Positions 25,080 to 33,276 of a stretch of 64,000 nt of DNA are shown one piece after another; position 1 is the first letter of the stretch; every line of letters begins with the position of its first letter. The notes beneath the pieces are model-generated. The model saw only the letters and a list, made by a program, of their open reading frames with translations, had not been told where the DNA came from and ran no database searches. The translations under genes and the position numbers were made by a program. Origin of the DNA: Desulfomonile tiedjei DSM 6799 (GTDB lineage: Bacteria > Desulfobacterota > Desulfomonilia > Desulfomonilales > Desulfomonilaceae); assembly GCF_000266945.1 (NCBI RefSeq), contig NC_018025.1:5770001-5834000 (forward strand), read 5' to 3'.

Positions 25080-25667
25080 GTGACTTCCCGTACCCTTGTT
25101 TCCTGGTTGGCTGTGTTTGTAGTCGGTTTCATTGCAGGTGTCGTTTTTTCCGCTTGGAAACTCGATGTTGCTACTCCCCCAACCCGACAACCTCCTCATG
25201 CGACCGAGCAGCCTGGCGGTGCAGAATCCGAACTGAAAGCCAGAATTTCAGGTCTGGAAAAGATGCTCGCCGTCCGACCAAACGATGCCGATGTGCTCGT
25301 GCAATTGGGGAACGACTATTTTGATCTGGGGAACCACGAGAAAGCGGTGGATTACTACCGGAGATCGCTCGAAGTGAACCCTGGCAATGCCGACGTGTGG
25401 ACGGATATGGGAATAAGCCTAAGAAAGCTTGGCAAGCCGCAGGAATCGGCAGATGCCTTCAGGAAGGCACTTGAAGTCGACCCGAACCATCCCATGGCGT
25501 TGTTCAATCTCGGCATAATCCTGAGAGACGACCTCAAAGATTATCCGGGAGCACTAAAAGCCTGGGAAACCTTTCTGGAAAAGGCAGGCGACAGTCCCCA
25601 TGCCGTCATGGTTCGACCCTGGGTGAACCAACTTAAAGAACGCCTGAAATCCCAAGGGCAGCAATAG
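25080..25667 (+). CDS. Membrane-anchored TPR protein (195 aa)
   Basis: A single N-terminal membrane anchor (TLVSWLAVFVVGFIAGVVFSA) is followed by a Pro-rich linker and at least three tetratricopeptide repeats. Examples are ADVLVQLGNDYFDLGNHEKA, DVWTDMGISLRKLGKP and HPMALFNLGIILRDDLKD. This is the layout of TPR proteins that scaffold assembly near the inner membrane, such as those in cytochrome biogenesis; no more exact role can be given. GTG 25080 follows ttggagc; the earlier open frame (from TTG 25008) lies inside repeat F and is not used. Direct copies of repeat F bracket the gene. Confidence 0.82.
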   Translation: MTSRTLVSWLAVFVVGFIAGVVFSAWKLDVATPPTRQPPHATEQPGGAESELKARISGLEKMLAVRPNDADVLVQLGNDYFDLGNHEKAVDYYRRSLEVNPGNADVWTDMGISLRKLGKPQESADAFRKALEVDPNHPMALFNLGIILRDDLKDYPGALKAWETFLEKAGDSPHAVMVRPWVNQLKERLKSQGQQ

Positions 25668-25759
25668 CTTAAGGAGTTTTGAAAAAGAAAGCCGCAACTC
25701 TTCAATGTTGTACCAGTAAATGGTTGTATCATTCGCTTCTAAGTGTGATACCACTGAGC

Positions 25760-25893
25760 CTTCATGCGAGTAATATCGGGAAGCCGATCGGTTGCCGGCT
25801 CCGGTGGATCTCCTCCGCTACGGACGGCGCAGCCTGACTTCGCTTCGGAGACCCACCGGAGCCGGCTTCAGAATTGTCACTTCTTTGATAGCG
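25760..25893. repeat. Repeat family F, copy 2 (flanks TPR gene)
   Basis: Core ctccggtggatctcctccgc, gacggcgcagcctgacttcg and gagacccaccggagccggct is nearly identical to copy 1 in the same orientation. The two copies are ~870 bp apart with the TPR gene between them. Confidence 0.8.
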
Positions 25894-25963
25894 CATTGGG
25901 ACGGAAATCAGATCGGGACGGAGCTTTCGCTCGTACAGTCAGCTTGGACGAACGAACGGACAC

Positions 25964-26653
25964 TCAATTCTCGACGAGACGGAAAATAAGAAATTCTGTG
26001 AGAGCGGCCAATCCGTGAGTCGGCATGTAATTGCTCGCGGACACATCGTATAGGATCTTGCTGAAAGGAGGAAATTCGGAGTCTTCCCTCCAATGGACCA
26101 GCGCAATCGGTAATTTGGGGAAGAATCGAAAAAAGAAAGCCTCGTCACCGAGATCTGCCGAGATTCCAGCCCATTTCATAGACCGCGCAATCTTCTCATC
26201 CCTGGGGAGTGCAAAGAAACGGCTCAGCATTTCGTCAGTAGATTTCGCAAAATGGGCTCCCATGACCGCGCCGTGCCTCAAGGTCCTGCAATCGATCCAT
26301 TCGCCCACGACGCGGACCGTTGTACCGAGATTTTTCGCGGCAGCTATCAAGTGCTGCAGTACAAGCACCTTCATGGGCAATGTGTCGAAAATCTTGTGCT
26401 GTGCCCTGATGCGATACGGAAGAAGATCCAGGACAAACCAGCTCTGGAGAAAAGGAATGACGATTTTCGGGACGCCTTCTCCGACGTACTGAGCTTCAGA
26501 TTGTTCGGCAATCGTTAAGGGATCTATACTCTTTATTTTCTGCATTAACAGCTCGTAAGCCTTATTCAACTCCTCCACATTCTTGCCGGAGACTTCTCGC
26601 TCCAACCACATGGTGTATTCATCAGGAGCCATTCCATCCTCATCAAGAAACAA
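25964..26653 (-). CDS. DUF3786-like protein (229 aa)
   Basis: The C-terminal half (FRFFPKLPIALVHWREDSEF, then KILYDVSASNYMPTHGLAAL) matches the DUF3786 pattern of a 'PKLP ... W-x-D-x-EFPP ... LFD' core and a following helix. Members are soluble proteins found mainly in anaerobic bacteria and archaea, with no proven function; some occur near corrinoid or iron-sulfur proteins. Residues 60-140 (VGEGVPKIVIPFLQSWFVLD) are the conserved N-terminal half. The gene stands alone between repeat F and an outer-membrane protein gene. Confidence 0.7.
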   Translation of the reverse strand: MFLDEDGMAPDEYTMWLEREVSGKNVEELNKAYELLMQKIKSIDPLTIAEQSEAQYVGEGVPKIVIPFLQSWFVLDLLPYRIRAQHKIFDTLPMKVLVLQHLIAAAKNLGTTVRVVGEWIDCRTLRHGAVMGAHFAKSTDEMLSRFFALPRDEKIARSMKWAGISADLGDEAFFFRFFPKLPIALVHWREDSEFPPFSKILYDVSASNYMPTHGLAALTEFLIFRLVEN

Positions 26654-26754
26654 ATCGGCGAGATATTGGAGACCGGATTGCCTGTTTGCACATATCCGTG
26701 AAAACGGATACTTCCGGAGCGCAACGCAACCCCGATTTTTATATCGAAAATATC

Positions 26755-26783
26755 ACCAAAAGAAAAGCCCTCCGTAGAGGGCT
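26755..26783 (-). terminator. Rho-independent terminator after the outer-membrane protein gene
   Basis: On the minus strand the stem agccctc/gagggct with a four-base loop is followed by a T-rich run (ttttcttttgg). It lies 70 bases downstream of the stop at 26853. Confidence 0.8.
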
Positions 26784-26852
26784 CATCCGATCAGTTGCGA
26801 AAGTGCAGACTATAGGAAAAGAAGCGGAGGATTCTGTCCGCCGCGTATTATC

Positions 26853-27812
26853 TTACATGTAGGGTATGGCGAAATTCAGTGACATTTTGCCACCAAGGGT
26901 CCATGAGGATCGATGCACTGAGACATTGTAGTCAGCCTCCAATCCACCGGGATTTGTGGTGAGGTCCAACTGGGATTTTCCCTGAGCCAAGTTGTAGCGT
27001 CCAAATACGCCGAAATCGGCCATTCCACCGACCTTCCATCCATATTCGCCAAAAAACTCGAGGAAATATCCGCCTCTCCAGTTGGAAGTGGCTTCAAGAC
27101 TGGTTCCAGCGACGTTTTCTCGGTACTTGAGAGTGCCGACGAGTGTGGGAATTCCCACAATACGGAACACCAGGTTACTGCTGACGTATTGGAGACCTAC
27201 GAGCGGAATCACGTTGTAAGTAGTAACATTGGCGGTATCTGTGGGTAAAAAGAATCCCAAGCTTCTGTCATCGAACTTGGTAGTAAACTCATCGTATCGA
27301 ACACCAGCCAACAATTGTCCATTGCCGCTTCCAAAAGCGAGTAGTCCGTCAACAAACCACCACTGGGTTTTGGTTCCCCAATTCGTATCGGCGGCAGTGG
27401 TCCCAAGCCTATACTCTTCCTGTGCGCGCTCGTTTGAGGGTATCAAATACCATCCCGAGGCCACAAGGGAGCAGTATTCACTGAAAGGAACAGTCTGAGT
27501 GAGGCCCAGCCAAAGCCCCTTCAGCGGGTACCTGTGATTTATCTCAGTAACACCCAACAGCACATTTGCAGGATTATCTGCTGTTACATTGATCCTCGCA
27601 CCGTTATGGTCTTCCATCCAGCCCACATAAAACGCGGTCCCTGCAGCTAGTGCAGGAGGATCACACACGGGCCCGCAGGACGACGGGGCCCCGCTTCCGA
27701 AAAATCCGGTAAAAGGTGCAGGCAATCCCGCCCCGAGGAACGCCTCGGCGTTTATTGCGGATAGCCCCATAATCAGTGATAAAGCAATGAAGAGAACAGC
27801 GACACGTTTCAT
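26853..27812 (-). CDS. Predicted outer-membrane beta-barrel protein (319 aa)
   Basis: A signal peptide (VAVLFIALSLIMGLSAINAEA) is followed by sequence of alternating hydrophobic strands and aromatic girdles (e.g. GLWLGLTQTVPFSEYCSLVA, GVRYDEFTTKFDDRSLGFF, WTLGGKMSLNFAIPYM), ending in a C-terminal aromatic-containing strand. This is the layout of a ~14- or 16-stranded barrel. A short Cys-rich loop (SCGPVCDPPAL) follows the signal. The family is not recognised; no pore or enzyme residues are evident. ATG 27812 has AGGAGG eight bases upstream, better than ATG 27818. A clear terminator follows the gene. Confidence 0.75.
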   Translation of the reverse strand: MKRVAVLFIALSLIMGLSAINAEAFLGAGLPAPFTGFFGSGAPSSCGPVCDPPALAAGTAFYVGWMEDHNGARINVTADNPANVLLGVTEINHRYPLKGLWLGLTQTVPFSEYCSLVASGWYLIPSNERAQEEYRLGTTAADTNWGTKTQWWFVDGLLAFGSGNGQLLAGVRYDEFTTKFDDRSLGFFLPTDTANVTTYNVIPLVGLQYVSSNLVFRIVGIPTLVGTLKYRENVAGTSLEATSNWRGGYFLEFFGEYGWKVGGMADFGVFGRYNLAQGKSQLDLTTNPGGLEADYNVSVHRSSWTLGGKMSLNFAIPYM

Positions 27813-27818
27813 ATTCAT

Positions 27819-28282
27819 ATCCTCCTGAAAACCAAGACAGAGAAGCCATCCTCCGTCTTCCAGAGAGAAGGCTCATCCTTTAACCAAAAAATATGCGAAT
27901 GTACGGTTTGTAGGATAAAAATTTCTCTCTGTCAAGTAATTAAGGCTGGAAGGCATTGTTTTTACAGAATATTGCAGCATATTAACCGCTACGCTACGCG
28001 CGTCATAGTGATGGATGGACTATTGCAGCTAACATTAGAATATAATGTAATAAAATGGACTGTATTTGAGTGCAAAAGTGAAATTCTCTCCTGACAGAAA
28101 CGTCCTGTTCCGGTGTTCGGGAAAGCAACGCGGTACCAGCGCGCACCCCATTCCTGTGGACATTTTTTCGCATTTTGATTGGATAGACTTGTGATTGCTG
28201 TCTAAAGAGTAGCTATATAAAATTGATATGTTGTAGATAAAACTTAAAGCAATTATGACAAAATTACTATAATTTTCATTGT
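27819..28282. other. AT-rich gene-free stretch
   Basis: About 460 bp with no convincing gene; a 96-codon frame on the minus strand (28035-28325) lacks a domain and overlaps the promoter below. Nothing else recognised. Confidence 0.4.
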
Positions 28283-28312
28283 TTGACAGTGATATCATCT
28301 TTATGTTACAGT
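28283..28312 (+). promoter_or_regulatory. Sigma70-like promoter upstream of the omptin-like gene
   Basis: TTGACA (28283-28288) and TACAGT (28307-28312) are separated by 18 bases, with an AT-rich tract just upstream. The predicted transcript start is near 28320, giving a ~130-nt leader with two hairpins. Confidence 0.55.
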
Positions 28313-28348
28313 CTATTTCACGCAAGCAATACTTTTGAGTCTCGTAAA

Positions 28349-28415
28349 GAAAGGCGTATATCGTTCAGGCCTTTCTCTTGAAGCTCGGGCTGCTTTCGTC
28401 AGCCATCGAGCTTTT
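28349..28415 (+). promoter_or_regulatory. Two leader hairpins, the second attenuator-like
   Basis: Hairpin one is gaaaggc/gcctttc (28349-28375). Hairpin two pairs aagctcg with cgagctt and ggctg with cagcc (28381-28413), with a two-base bulge, and is followed by TTTT. Both lie between the promoter and the start codon at 28452. The second resembles an intrinsic terminator, so it may attenuate transcription of the outer-membrane protease gene. Alternatively the hairpins act on mRNA stability. Confidence 0.5.
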
Positions 28416-28451
28416 ATGTCTCCGGATTCATCCGGTTATTAAGGATGGGGT

Positions 28452-29393
28452 ATGTTTAAACAGCGAGTCGTTCTCGTCTCTCTGACACTGTACGTGTGTC
28501 TTCTGGGTTCCGTAGCGTCATCTCAGGAAATCTATCCTCAGCCTGGCTTTTCGAGCCGTTTTGGGCTGGCCAAGCTTCTGAATAGTTTTACTTCGTATCA
28601 GTTTCCGAATCCTTTTCCGCCACAGCAGGATCCTCTGAGCAGACTGGAATTTCCTATCGATCAGTGGTTTGCGGGATTGACCAGTGTGTATGTGGCTCCA
28701 TCCTGGGAATTAAAAGGTCAGATTTGGACCAATCTCAATCGTGAAAGCAGCCTCATGATGCAGGACAGCGATTGGGATGATGATGCGGCTCCGAATCAGA
28801 AAACGATTTTCAGCGAATCGAAGTGTCGCTTGAATCGCGGTATGTTGGTAGATATATCCTGTTCACTGGGCATCTTACCGAATTCTTTTTTAGTAAGACC
28901 GATCGGTGGATACAGGTATCAACATTTCTTCTTCACGACACATGACGGGTTTCAAGCCGCGCTTTCCGGTGACGCCTTCGAGCTTCCCGGTGATGGAATC
29001 GACTTCCGACAATCTTTCCATCATGGGTACATAGGAGGCATATACCGGACAAATCTTGGTATGGTTTCTCCTTTATTGGCTCAAACGTATGCGGAATTTC
29101 AGGCGGATTATGCGCTCGTAGTTGCCAAGAACGAAGACTTGCACCTGCTCCGATCTGGTGACCACGTGACTATGGACAATACCCGCGGTCATTGTTGGCA
29201 CATCTCTGCAGCATGGGAATTCCTGTTTACCAACGACGTTCGAGGTCGTGTCACAGGGGATTTCAAAAGGCTCGTGACGGATGGAGACCATCGTCTCAAA
29301 AACAGTCTGTTTGCTCTCGATTTCTCTTTCGGTGGCTCCCACGTGTGGTCGGATCAGTTTTCACTTCTCGGTGAAGTGGTGTGCTCTTTCTGA
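28452..29393 (+). CDS. Omptin-family outer-membrane protease homologue (313 aa)
   Basis: A signal peptide (VVLVSLTLYVCLLGSVAS) is followed by a beta-barrel of omptin length. The catalytic pairs of OmpT are matched: Asp105 and Asp107 in MMQDSDWDDD (OmpT Asp83/Asp85 in QDWMD) and Asp229 and His231 in KNEDLHLL (OmpT Asp210/His212). The Ser/His pair of OmpT (ESRH) reads ESKC here, so the second pair may be altered. Omptins are surface endopeptidases cleaving between basic residues; activity is inferred. Start ATG 28452 is preceded by aaggatgggg. A promoter and attenuator-like leader lie upstream. Confidence 0.75.
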   Translation: MFKQRVVLVSLTLYVCLLGSVASSQEIYPQPGFSSRFGLAKLLNSFTSYQFPNPFPPQQDPLSRLEFPIDQWFAGLTSVYVAPSWELKGQIWTNLNRESSLMMQDSDWDDDAAPNQKTIFSESKCRLNRGMLVDISCSLGILPNSFLVRPIGGYRYQHFFFTTHDGFQAALSGDAFELPGDGIDFRQSFHHGYIGGIYRTNLGMVSPLLAQTYAEFQADYALVVAKNEDLHLLRSGDHVTMDNTRGHCWHISAAWEFLFTNDVRGRVTGDFKRLVTDGDHRLKNSLFALDFSFGGSHVWSDQFSLLGEVVCSF

Positions 29394-29710
29394 TGCCGAT
29401 TCGCTTTTCTTCTCATAATCTGGGAGGCTTGAGGCATCCTTCGCTCCGGACGACGCAAAGCCGTCTGATCACTCCGCTCAGAACACCTCAAGCCTGCGCT
29501 ATCTTATATGCATAATTTCGAAATGGTATGAGGCCACTTTCCACAGATCGACAGGGACCGCAGCTCCATCGCCACTACCGTTGGGATTTCCGGCTAACGT
29601 CTGGCACCCACCCTGATTTCGCTTTTGATAGCAGGGCTGTGCTGTTCCACAACATTTGCGGAAGACGTTCCTCGCTTCGATCTCAACGACAATGTATGTT
29701 GATCCAATAA
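29394..29710. repeat. Repeat family D copy and following gene-free sequence
   Basis: From 29395 to 29529 the sequence matches the family D arm of the palindrome at 14752 (tcttctcataatctggg, ccggacgacgcaaagccgtc) and then the tail seen at 16549 (actccgctcagaacacctca, atcttatatgca). The remainder up to 29710 shows no gene. Confidence 0.7.
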
Positions 29711-29894
29711 CTATACCGATTCTCGAAAGTAATCACGGATTGTGAAGAGCAGTTCCCAGCAATTGGTAGCGCCGGCCTCCGTGCCGGCGAACAATTCACC
29801 AAACAAAGCAATAAGTTATCGCCGGCAGGGACGCCGGCGCTACTGATTCTTCCCATTGCAGGCATTGGATTCCGTCAAGACTTTCGATAACAGC
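29711..29894. repeat. Repeat family G, copy 1
   Basis: From ataccgattctcgaaagtaa through ggtagcgccggcctccgtgc and gccggcagggacgccggcgc to ccgtcaagactttcgataac. The same sequence in opposite orientation is found at 61970-62149. Internal GC-rich palindromes flank a central spacer that differs slightly between copies. Confidence 0.8.
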
Positions 29895-30063
29895 TATAAT
29901 ATCAATTTGCCTCCTTTGCCCCAACTTGGCCGGCACGGAGAGACTGTCTCAAAGTTCCTAAACGTTTAGGATGTGGGCAAGCAGAAAAGATCGCACCAGA
30001 ACGACTCGACAGTGAACAACGAGAATCCTTTTGGTCCTCATGGTTAATGGGATCTTAACACAT

Positions 30064-30150
30064 GTCATTGCGAGCGAAGCGAAGCAATCGCCTGAAATTA
30101 GGCGCCTGAGTCCCAGGCGATTGCCACGTCGCTGCGCTCCTCGCAATGAC
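30064..30150. repeat. Repeat family H: GTCATTGCGAGCGAAGCG-type palindrome
   Basis: gtcattgcgagcgaagcgaa pairs with its near-complement cgctgcgctcctcgcaatgac, enclosing gcctgaaattaggcgcctga. This palindrome type is widespread in unrelated anaerobic genomes as a REP/MITE-like repeat; only one copy is in this window. Confidence 0.75.
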
Positions 30151-30307
30151 AACAATGAAACTGCTGAATGTACAATCCCCATACTCTTCGCGCTCACGTG
30201 CTTACGCCTATGCGCTTGCCCAAACTATCCAAGATATAACCGTTTAGGGCGCTGCTTTCTTGCGAAGGACCCTTGATCTTGTTTATCTGTAGGTAATATC
30301 AATGAGC

Positions 30308-30409
30308 GTCCAAAGAAGTGACATTGGATGAAGCCGCCCTGGCAAATCTCCTCCGCTACAAACGGCGCAGCCTGACTTCGCTTCGGAGACCTGCCAAGGC
30401 CGGCAAATG
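30308..30409. repeat. Repeat family F, rearranged copy
   Basis: It starts with caaagaagtgacattggatg, the reverse complement of the far end of copies 1 and 2, then continues with the ctcctccgctac/ggcgcagcctgacttcgctt core. Apparently an internally inverted or chimeric copy. The rest of the 29394-30529 gap is gene-free. Confidence 0.65.
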
Positions 30410-30529
30410 AACCAGCTTCTTCTCATTGGTATAACAAGAGGCGCGATTCGAAAGACGAAAAGTGTATGAAGAACGCCACATAGAAGCTATTCTGTTGTTG
30501 CGAGAGGAGAACTTGGAACTGACGAGAAA

Positions 30530-31429
30530 CTAGAAATATATTGCTACGTCAACACTGAACAATTTCCAGACGGAATTGAATTCCCAATTCTGGAATGTTT
30601 CCGGATTGGCCGTATCTATGCTCGAAACGCCTGAGAATTTCAGGTAAGCCTTTTCAAAAGAGAGTTTTGCAGAAACATCGAATCTGTAGATCTGAGGACG
30701 AAAAACGAGTGATGCCCCCAGGGAACTGTAAGAAGAGGCTTTTCGGTACGGGAGTCGGAAAAATGCTTCCACATGCATGGGGAAGCCGAGAATGTCCGGA
30801 GGCATATAGCGAAAATACGCACCCCAGTTGATCGGTCGCTCTCCCTTTATGTCGATCAACTCTATATTCGGTGGAACATATGGATGCAGTATGGCTCCAC
30901 GGAAATATGGATCGATAAAGTAAAAATCGCCGCCTAACCCGATTGAAAGCCAGTTGAACTGAACAAGGTCGAAATCTGCACCAAGATTGAGACCTGTAAA
31001 ATCGAATTTACCTGATTTAGCGAGATACGTGCGAGCATCGAAATTTTCATACGCGGCGCGTAGCCCGAGTCGCCAGAGCCTTAGTATCGCTTTTACCTGG
31101 TATTTCAGCGGGCTACCATCCAGAGTATCTTGTCCTTGGGACGCATCGGGATCGTATCTGATCAGGTCAAAGGTACCCAGGGAACTATTCAGGGTGGCTT
31201 TGTCAAATTTAGCAACCCCTACTCCAGCGCCAATCTCACTCCGAAACGAATTGCACCAACCGCCCACAGGAAAGATCGGACCTACGACACTCTCAAGGGA
31301 ATTAAGAGAGAATAGACCATTCGCCCCCCAAGTTTGGGCATGGCTCGTCGTCGAGTTCGTGCAGGCCACGAAAGCAAAGAGCAATATCAGGATTGCTTTA
31401 CCAAGCAGACGAGTGCGGAGTTGGATCAT
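30530..31429 (-). CDS. Predicted outer-membrane beta-barrel protein (299 aa)
   Basis: A signal peptide (LLGKAILILLFAFVAC, then SHAQTWG) is followed by barrel-like alternating strands (e.g. QVKAILRLWRLGLRAAYENF, GADFDLVQFNWLSIGLGGDF, VWKLFSVDVAIYF), with a C-terminal Phe as is typical of outer-membrane proteins. The family is not recognised. The ATG at 31429 is used because the upstream codon at 31441 is TTG. Three barrel-type genes lie within 5 kb here (26853, 28452, 30530), but on different strands, so they are not one operon. Confidence 0.72.
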   Translation of the reverse strand: MIQLRTRLLGKAILILLFAFVACTNSTTSHAQTWGANGLFSLNSLESVVGPIFPVGGWCNSFRSEIGAGVGVAKFDKATLNSSLGTFDLIRYDPDASQGQDTLDGSPLKYQVKAILRLWRLGLRAAYENFDARTYLAKSGKFDFTGLNLGADFDLVQFNWLSIGLGGDFYFIDPYFRGAILHPYVPPNIELIDIKGERPINWGAYFRYMPPDILGFPMHVEAFFRLPYRKASSYSSLGASLVFRPQIYRFDVSAKLSFEKAYLKFSGVSSIDTANPETFQNWEFNSVWKLFSVDVAIYF

Positions 31430-31594
31430 GCAGCCCTTCAAATACAGTCAATAAAAAATCCAGCAGTGCGTATTTAATCACAGAAAAGGTGCTAGCGTCA
31501 AGCTCTTTCCGTTATAGGAGAAAATGCATAAAACGCGGTCAAATTGAAAGCTATACTCATCATACCGCTTTGTATGCAACGCAATATGTATTGT

Positions 31595-32059
31595 TTATTC
31601 TCTTATTGCCTTACCGCGGGTTATAAATGATATGCCGAGACCAGATCTGGTTGTTATCATGACACATTCTATCATGGGAATATTCACATCTTGTGCAGCA
31701 TTCCAGCGCACTATGAAGTTGGCACCCGATCCCCCTTCCGTATTCATTTCCGGCACGATATGCTCCCACGTGGCGAGAGGCCCGAGATCGAAGGGTTTCT
31801 TAAGCGCCTTGTTGATCAGCTTTCCCTGAGAATCGAAATAATCGACGCTCGCTATGGTTACTGCTTTGTGGGGGTCGGTATTCCTCACGCTGAGTAGAGC
31901 GGTCAGGTTAATAGGTATGCTCTGGGGAGTTCCGTAGATATGTGAATACACAGGAACGTACACGGATTGTCCCGAGGACATTTCAGGCTCAGCCATCACG
32001 GGACAGGCAAAACACATTACCGCGATCGATAACACGATCAGATATGAGGCACTTTTCAT
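31595..32059 (-). CDS. DUF3124 family exported protein (154 aa)
   Basis: A signal peptide (SYLIVLSIAVMCFACPVMA) precedes a DUF3124 domain: VYVPVYSHIYGTPQSIPINL, ALLSVRNTDPHKAVTI, VDYFDSQGKLI, and GGSGANFIVRWNAAQDV leading to MIECVMI and SFITRGK. DUF3124 proteins are small periplasmic proteins of unknown function. ATG 32059 follows GGAG at six bases and gives a clean signal peptide. The gene is single; a repeat of family E lies upstream. Confidence 0.85.
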   Translation of the reverse strand: MKSASYLIVLSIAVMCFACPVMAEPEMSSGQSVYVPVYSHIYGTPQSIPINLTALLSVRNTDPHKAVTIASVDYFDSQGKLINKALKKPFDLGPLATWEHIVPEMNTEGGSGANFIVRWNAAQDVNIPMIECVMITTRSGLGISFITRGKAIRE

Positions 32060-32082
32060 CGTGAACTCCATCTCCTTCAATT

Positions 32083-32219
32083 ATAGCGATTACCAAAAAT
32101 TTTGACGTTTATCCCATGCTCCAACACAAGATACTGGTGGGGACCGGCGTCCCTGCCGGTCCATTCTATCGATATCATTGATCATATAGATGTGCCGGCA
32201 CGGAGGCACGGCACCCATT
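32083..32219. repeat. Repeat family E, copy 2
   Basis: Sequence gattaccaaaaattttgacg, tactggtggggaccggcgtc, and gccggcacggaggcacggca matches copy 1 at 4431-4571 almost throughout, in the same orientation. It lies just upstream of the DUF3124 gene, so it may contain that gene's promoter. Confidence 0.75.
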
Positions 32220-32302
32220 GATTTTCAAGAATCGGTTTTCGCAATTGGACAAAAATTCTGACATTTACTATAAGCTTCAGATACCATTTCTGTACCTGAA
32301 AA

Positions 32303-32331
32303 CAAAAAATCCCGGATTCTACCCGGGATTC
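32303..32331 (-). terminator. Rho-independent terminator of the hdr operon
   Basis: On the minus strand a GC-rich stem (aatcccggg/ccgggatt region, small loop) is followed by TTTTTTGTTTT, 26 bases past the hdrB stop. Confidence 0.85.
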
Positions 32332-32356
32332 TTTGATGAGTCTTCATGGACAGCAA

Positions 32357-33208
32357 TCAGATCAAGCCTTTCTTGGCCAATGCTGCTTCAGGAGAAACAA
32401 TATGCCGTTTGAACCATTCTCTGACTCTGGGATGCTGCAAGGCAACCCCAATGAGTTCCGTCACGTACAGGATGGGAACATGGTAGACCTGACCGGTTTC
32501 TTTCGTGATATCCGCCTGTCTGGTGTCCAGGTTCGCCTGGCACATGGGACACATGGTCACCAGCGCATCCGCTTCCAATAGCTTTGCCATGTCCAGAAGT
32601 TTACGAGAAAGCTTCAGCACGAGATCCGTACGAGTCAGCGCCAGAGAACCTCCGCAGCAGTCGGTTTTGTACGGCCAGGAAAGCACTTCCGCTCCCAGGG
32701 CCTCTAAGATGTGGTCCATCTGCATGGGATTCTCGGGGTCCTCGGGTTCCACCACTTCCACCGGCCGTACAGCTAGGCATCCGTAATAGGGTACCACGCG
32801 TAGCCCTTCCAGAGGCTTGCTTACCCTCTCTTTTAATCGGGAAAGGACTGCATCCATATGGAACAAATCCAGACCTGCGAGAATCTTGATCTCTCCCTTG
32901 AACGGGAACCGGTTCCGCAGCGCTGTTTCTTCCATCATGCGCTGGGATGCGGCTTTCATCCGAACATGGCATCCCGCGCACGGTGCCACCACATCATTGC
33001 CGAGCCGCTCGGCTGTCATGAGGTCACGCGCTGGAAGAGCCGCTTCAAGATAATGATCGACCATGTGAGCAGAAGATGCTCCGCAGCAGGTCCAATCCGG
33101 GATCTCGCGAAGCGTTACGCCCAGGCGCTCTGCGGAACTGCGGAAGGACTCGTCCAATTCCTTCGCGGACCCTGTGAGCGTGCATCCGGGATAATAGCTG
33201 AATTCCAT
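32357..33208 (-). CDS. hdrB: Heterodisulfide reductase subunit B-like protein (283 aa)
   Basis: Two CCG-type cysteine motifs are visible: WTCCGASSAHMVD with APCAGCHVR downstream, and YYGC with DCCGGSLALTRTD and MCPMCQANLD. In HdrB these ligate two noncubane [4Fe-4S] clusters at the disulfide-reduction site. The start MEFSYYPGCTLTGSAKE at ATG 33208 follows agaggac. It is the last gene of the radical SAM-hdrA-hdrC-hdrB operon. In non-methanogens HdrABC sets take part in flavin-based electron bifurcation or electron transfer to sulfur- or CoA-ester metabolism; the partner here is not shown. Confidence 0.92.
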   Translation of the reverse strand: MEFSYYPGCTLTGSAKELDESFRSSAERLGVTLREIPDWTCCGASSAHMVDHYLEAALPARDLMTAERLGNDVVAPCAGCHVRMKAASQRMMEETALRNRFPFKGEIKILAGLDLFHMDAVLSRLKERVSKPLEGLRVVPYYGCLAVRPVEVVEPEDPENPMQMDHILEALGAEVLSWPYKTDCCGGSLALTRTDLVLKLSRKLLDMAKLLEADALVTMCPMCQANLDTRQADITKETGQVYHVPILYVTELIGVALQHPRVREWFKRHIVSPEAALAKKGLI

Positions 33209-33276
33209 TGTCCGTCCTCTGGATAAGTTGACCGGGCAGTGAGTACCCGGAGAGATTTCCAATTCGATCCTGACCC

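Noticed and set aside
28035-28325. 96-codon minus-strand frame in the AT-rich gap
   Set aside because: No recognisable domain, weak start, and it overlaps the promoter of the omptin-like gene; AT-rich sequence easily gives such frames.
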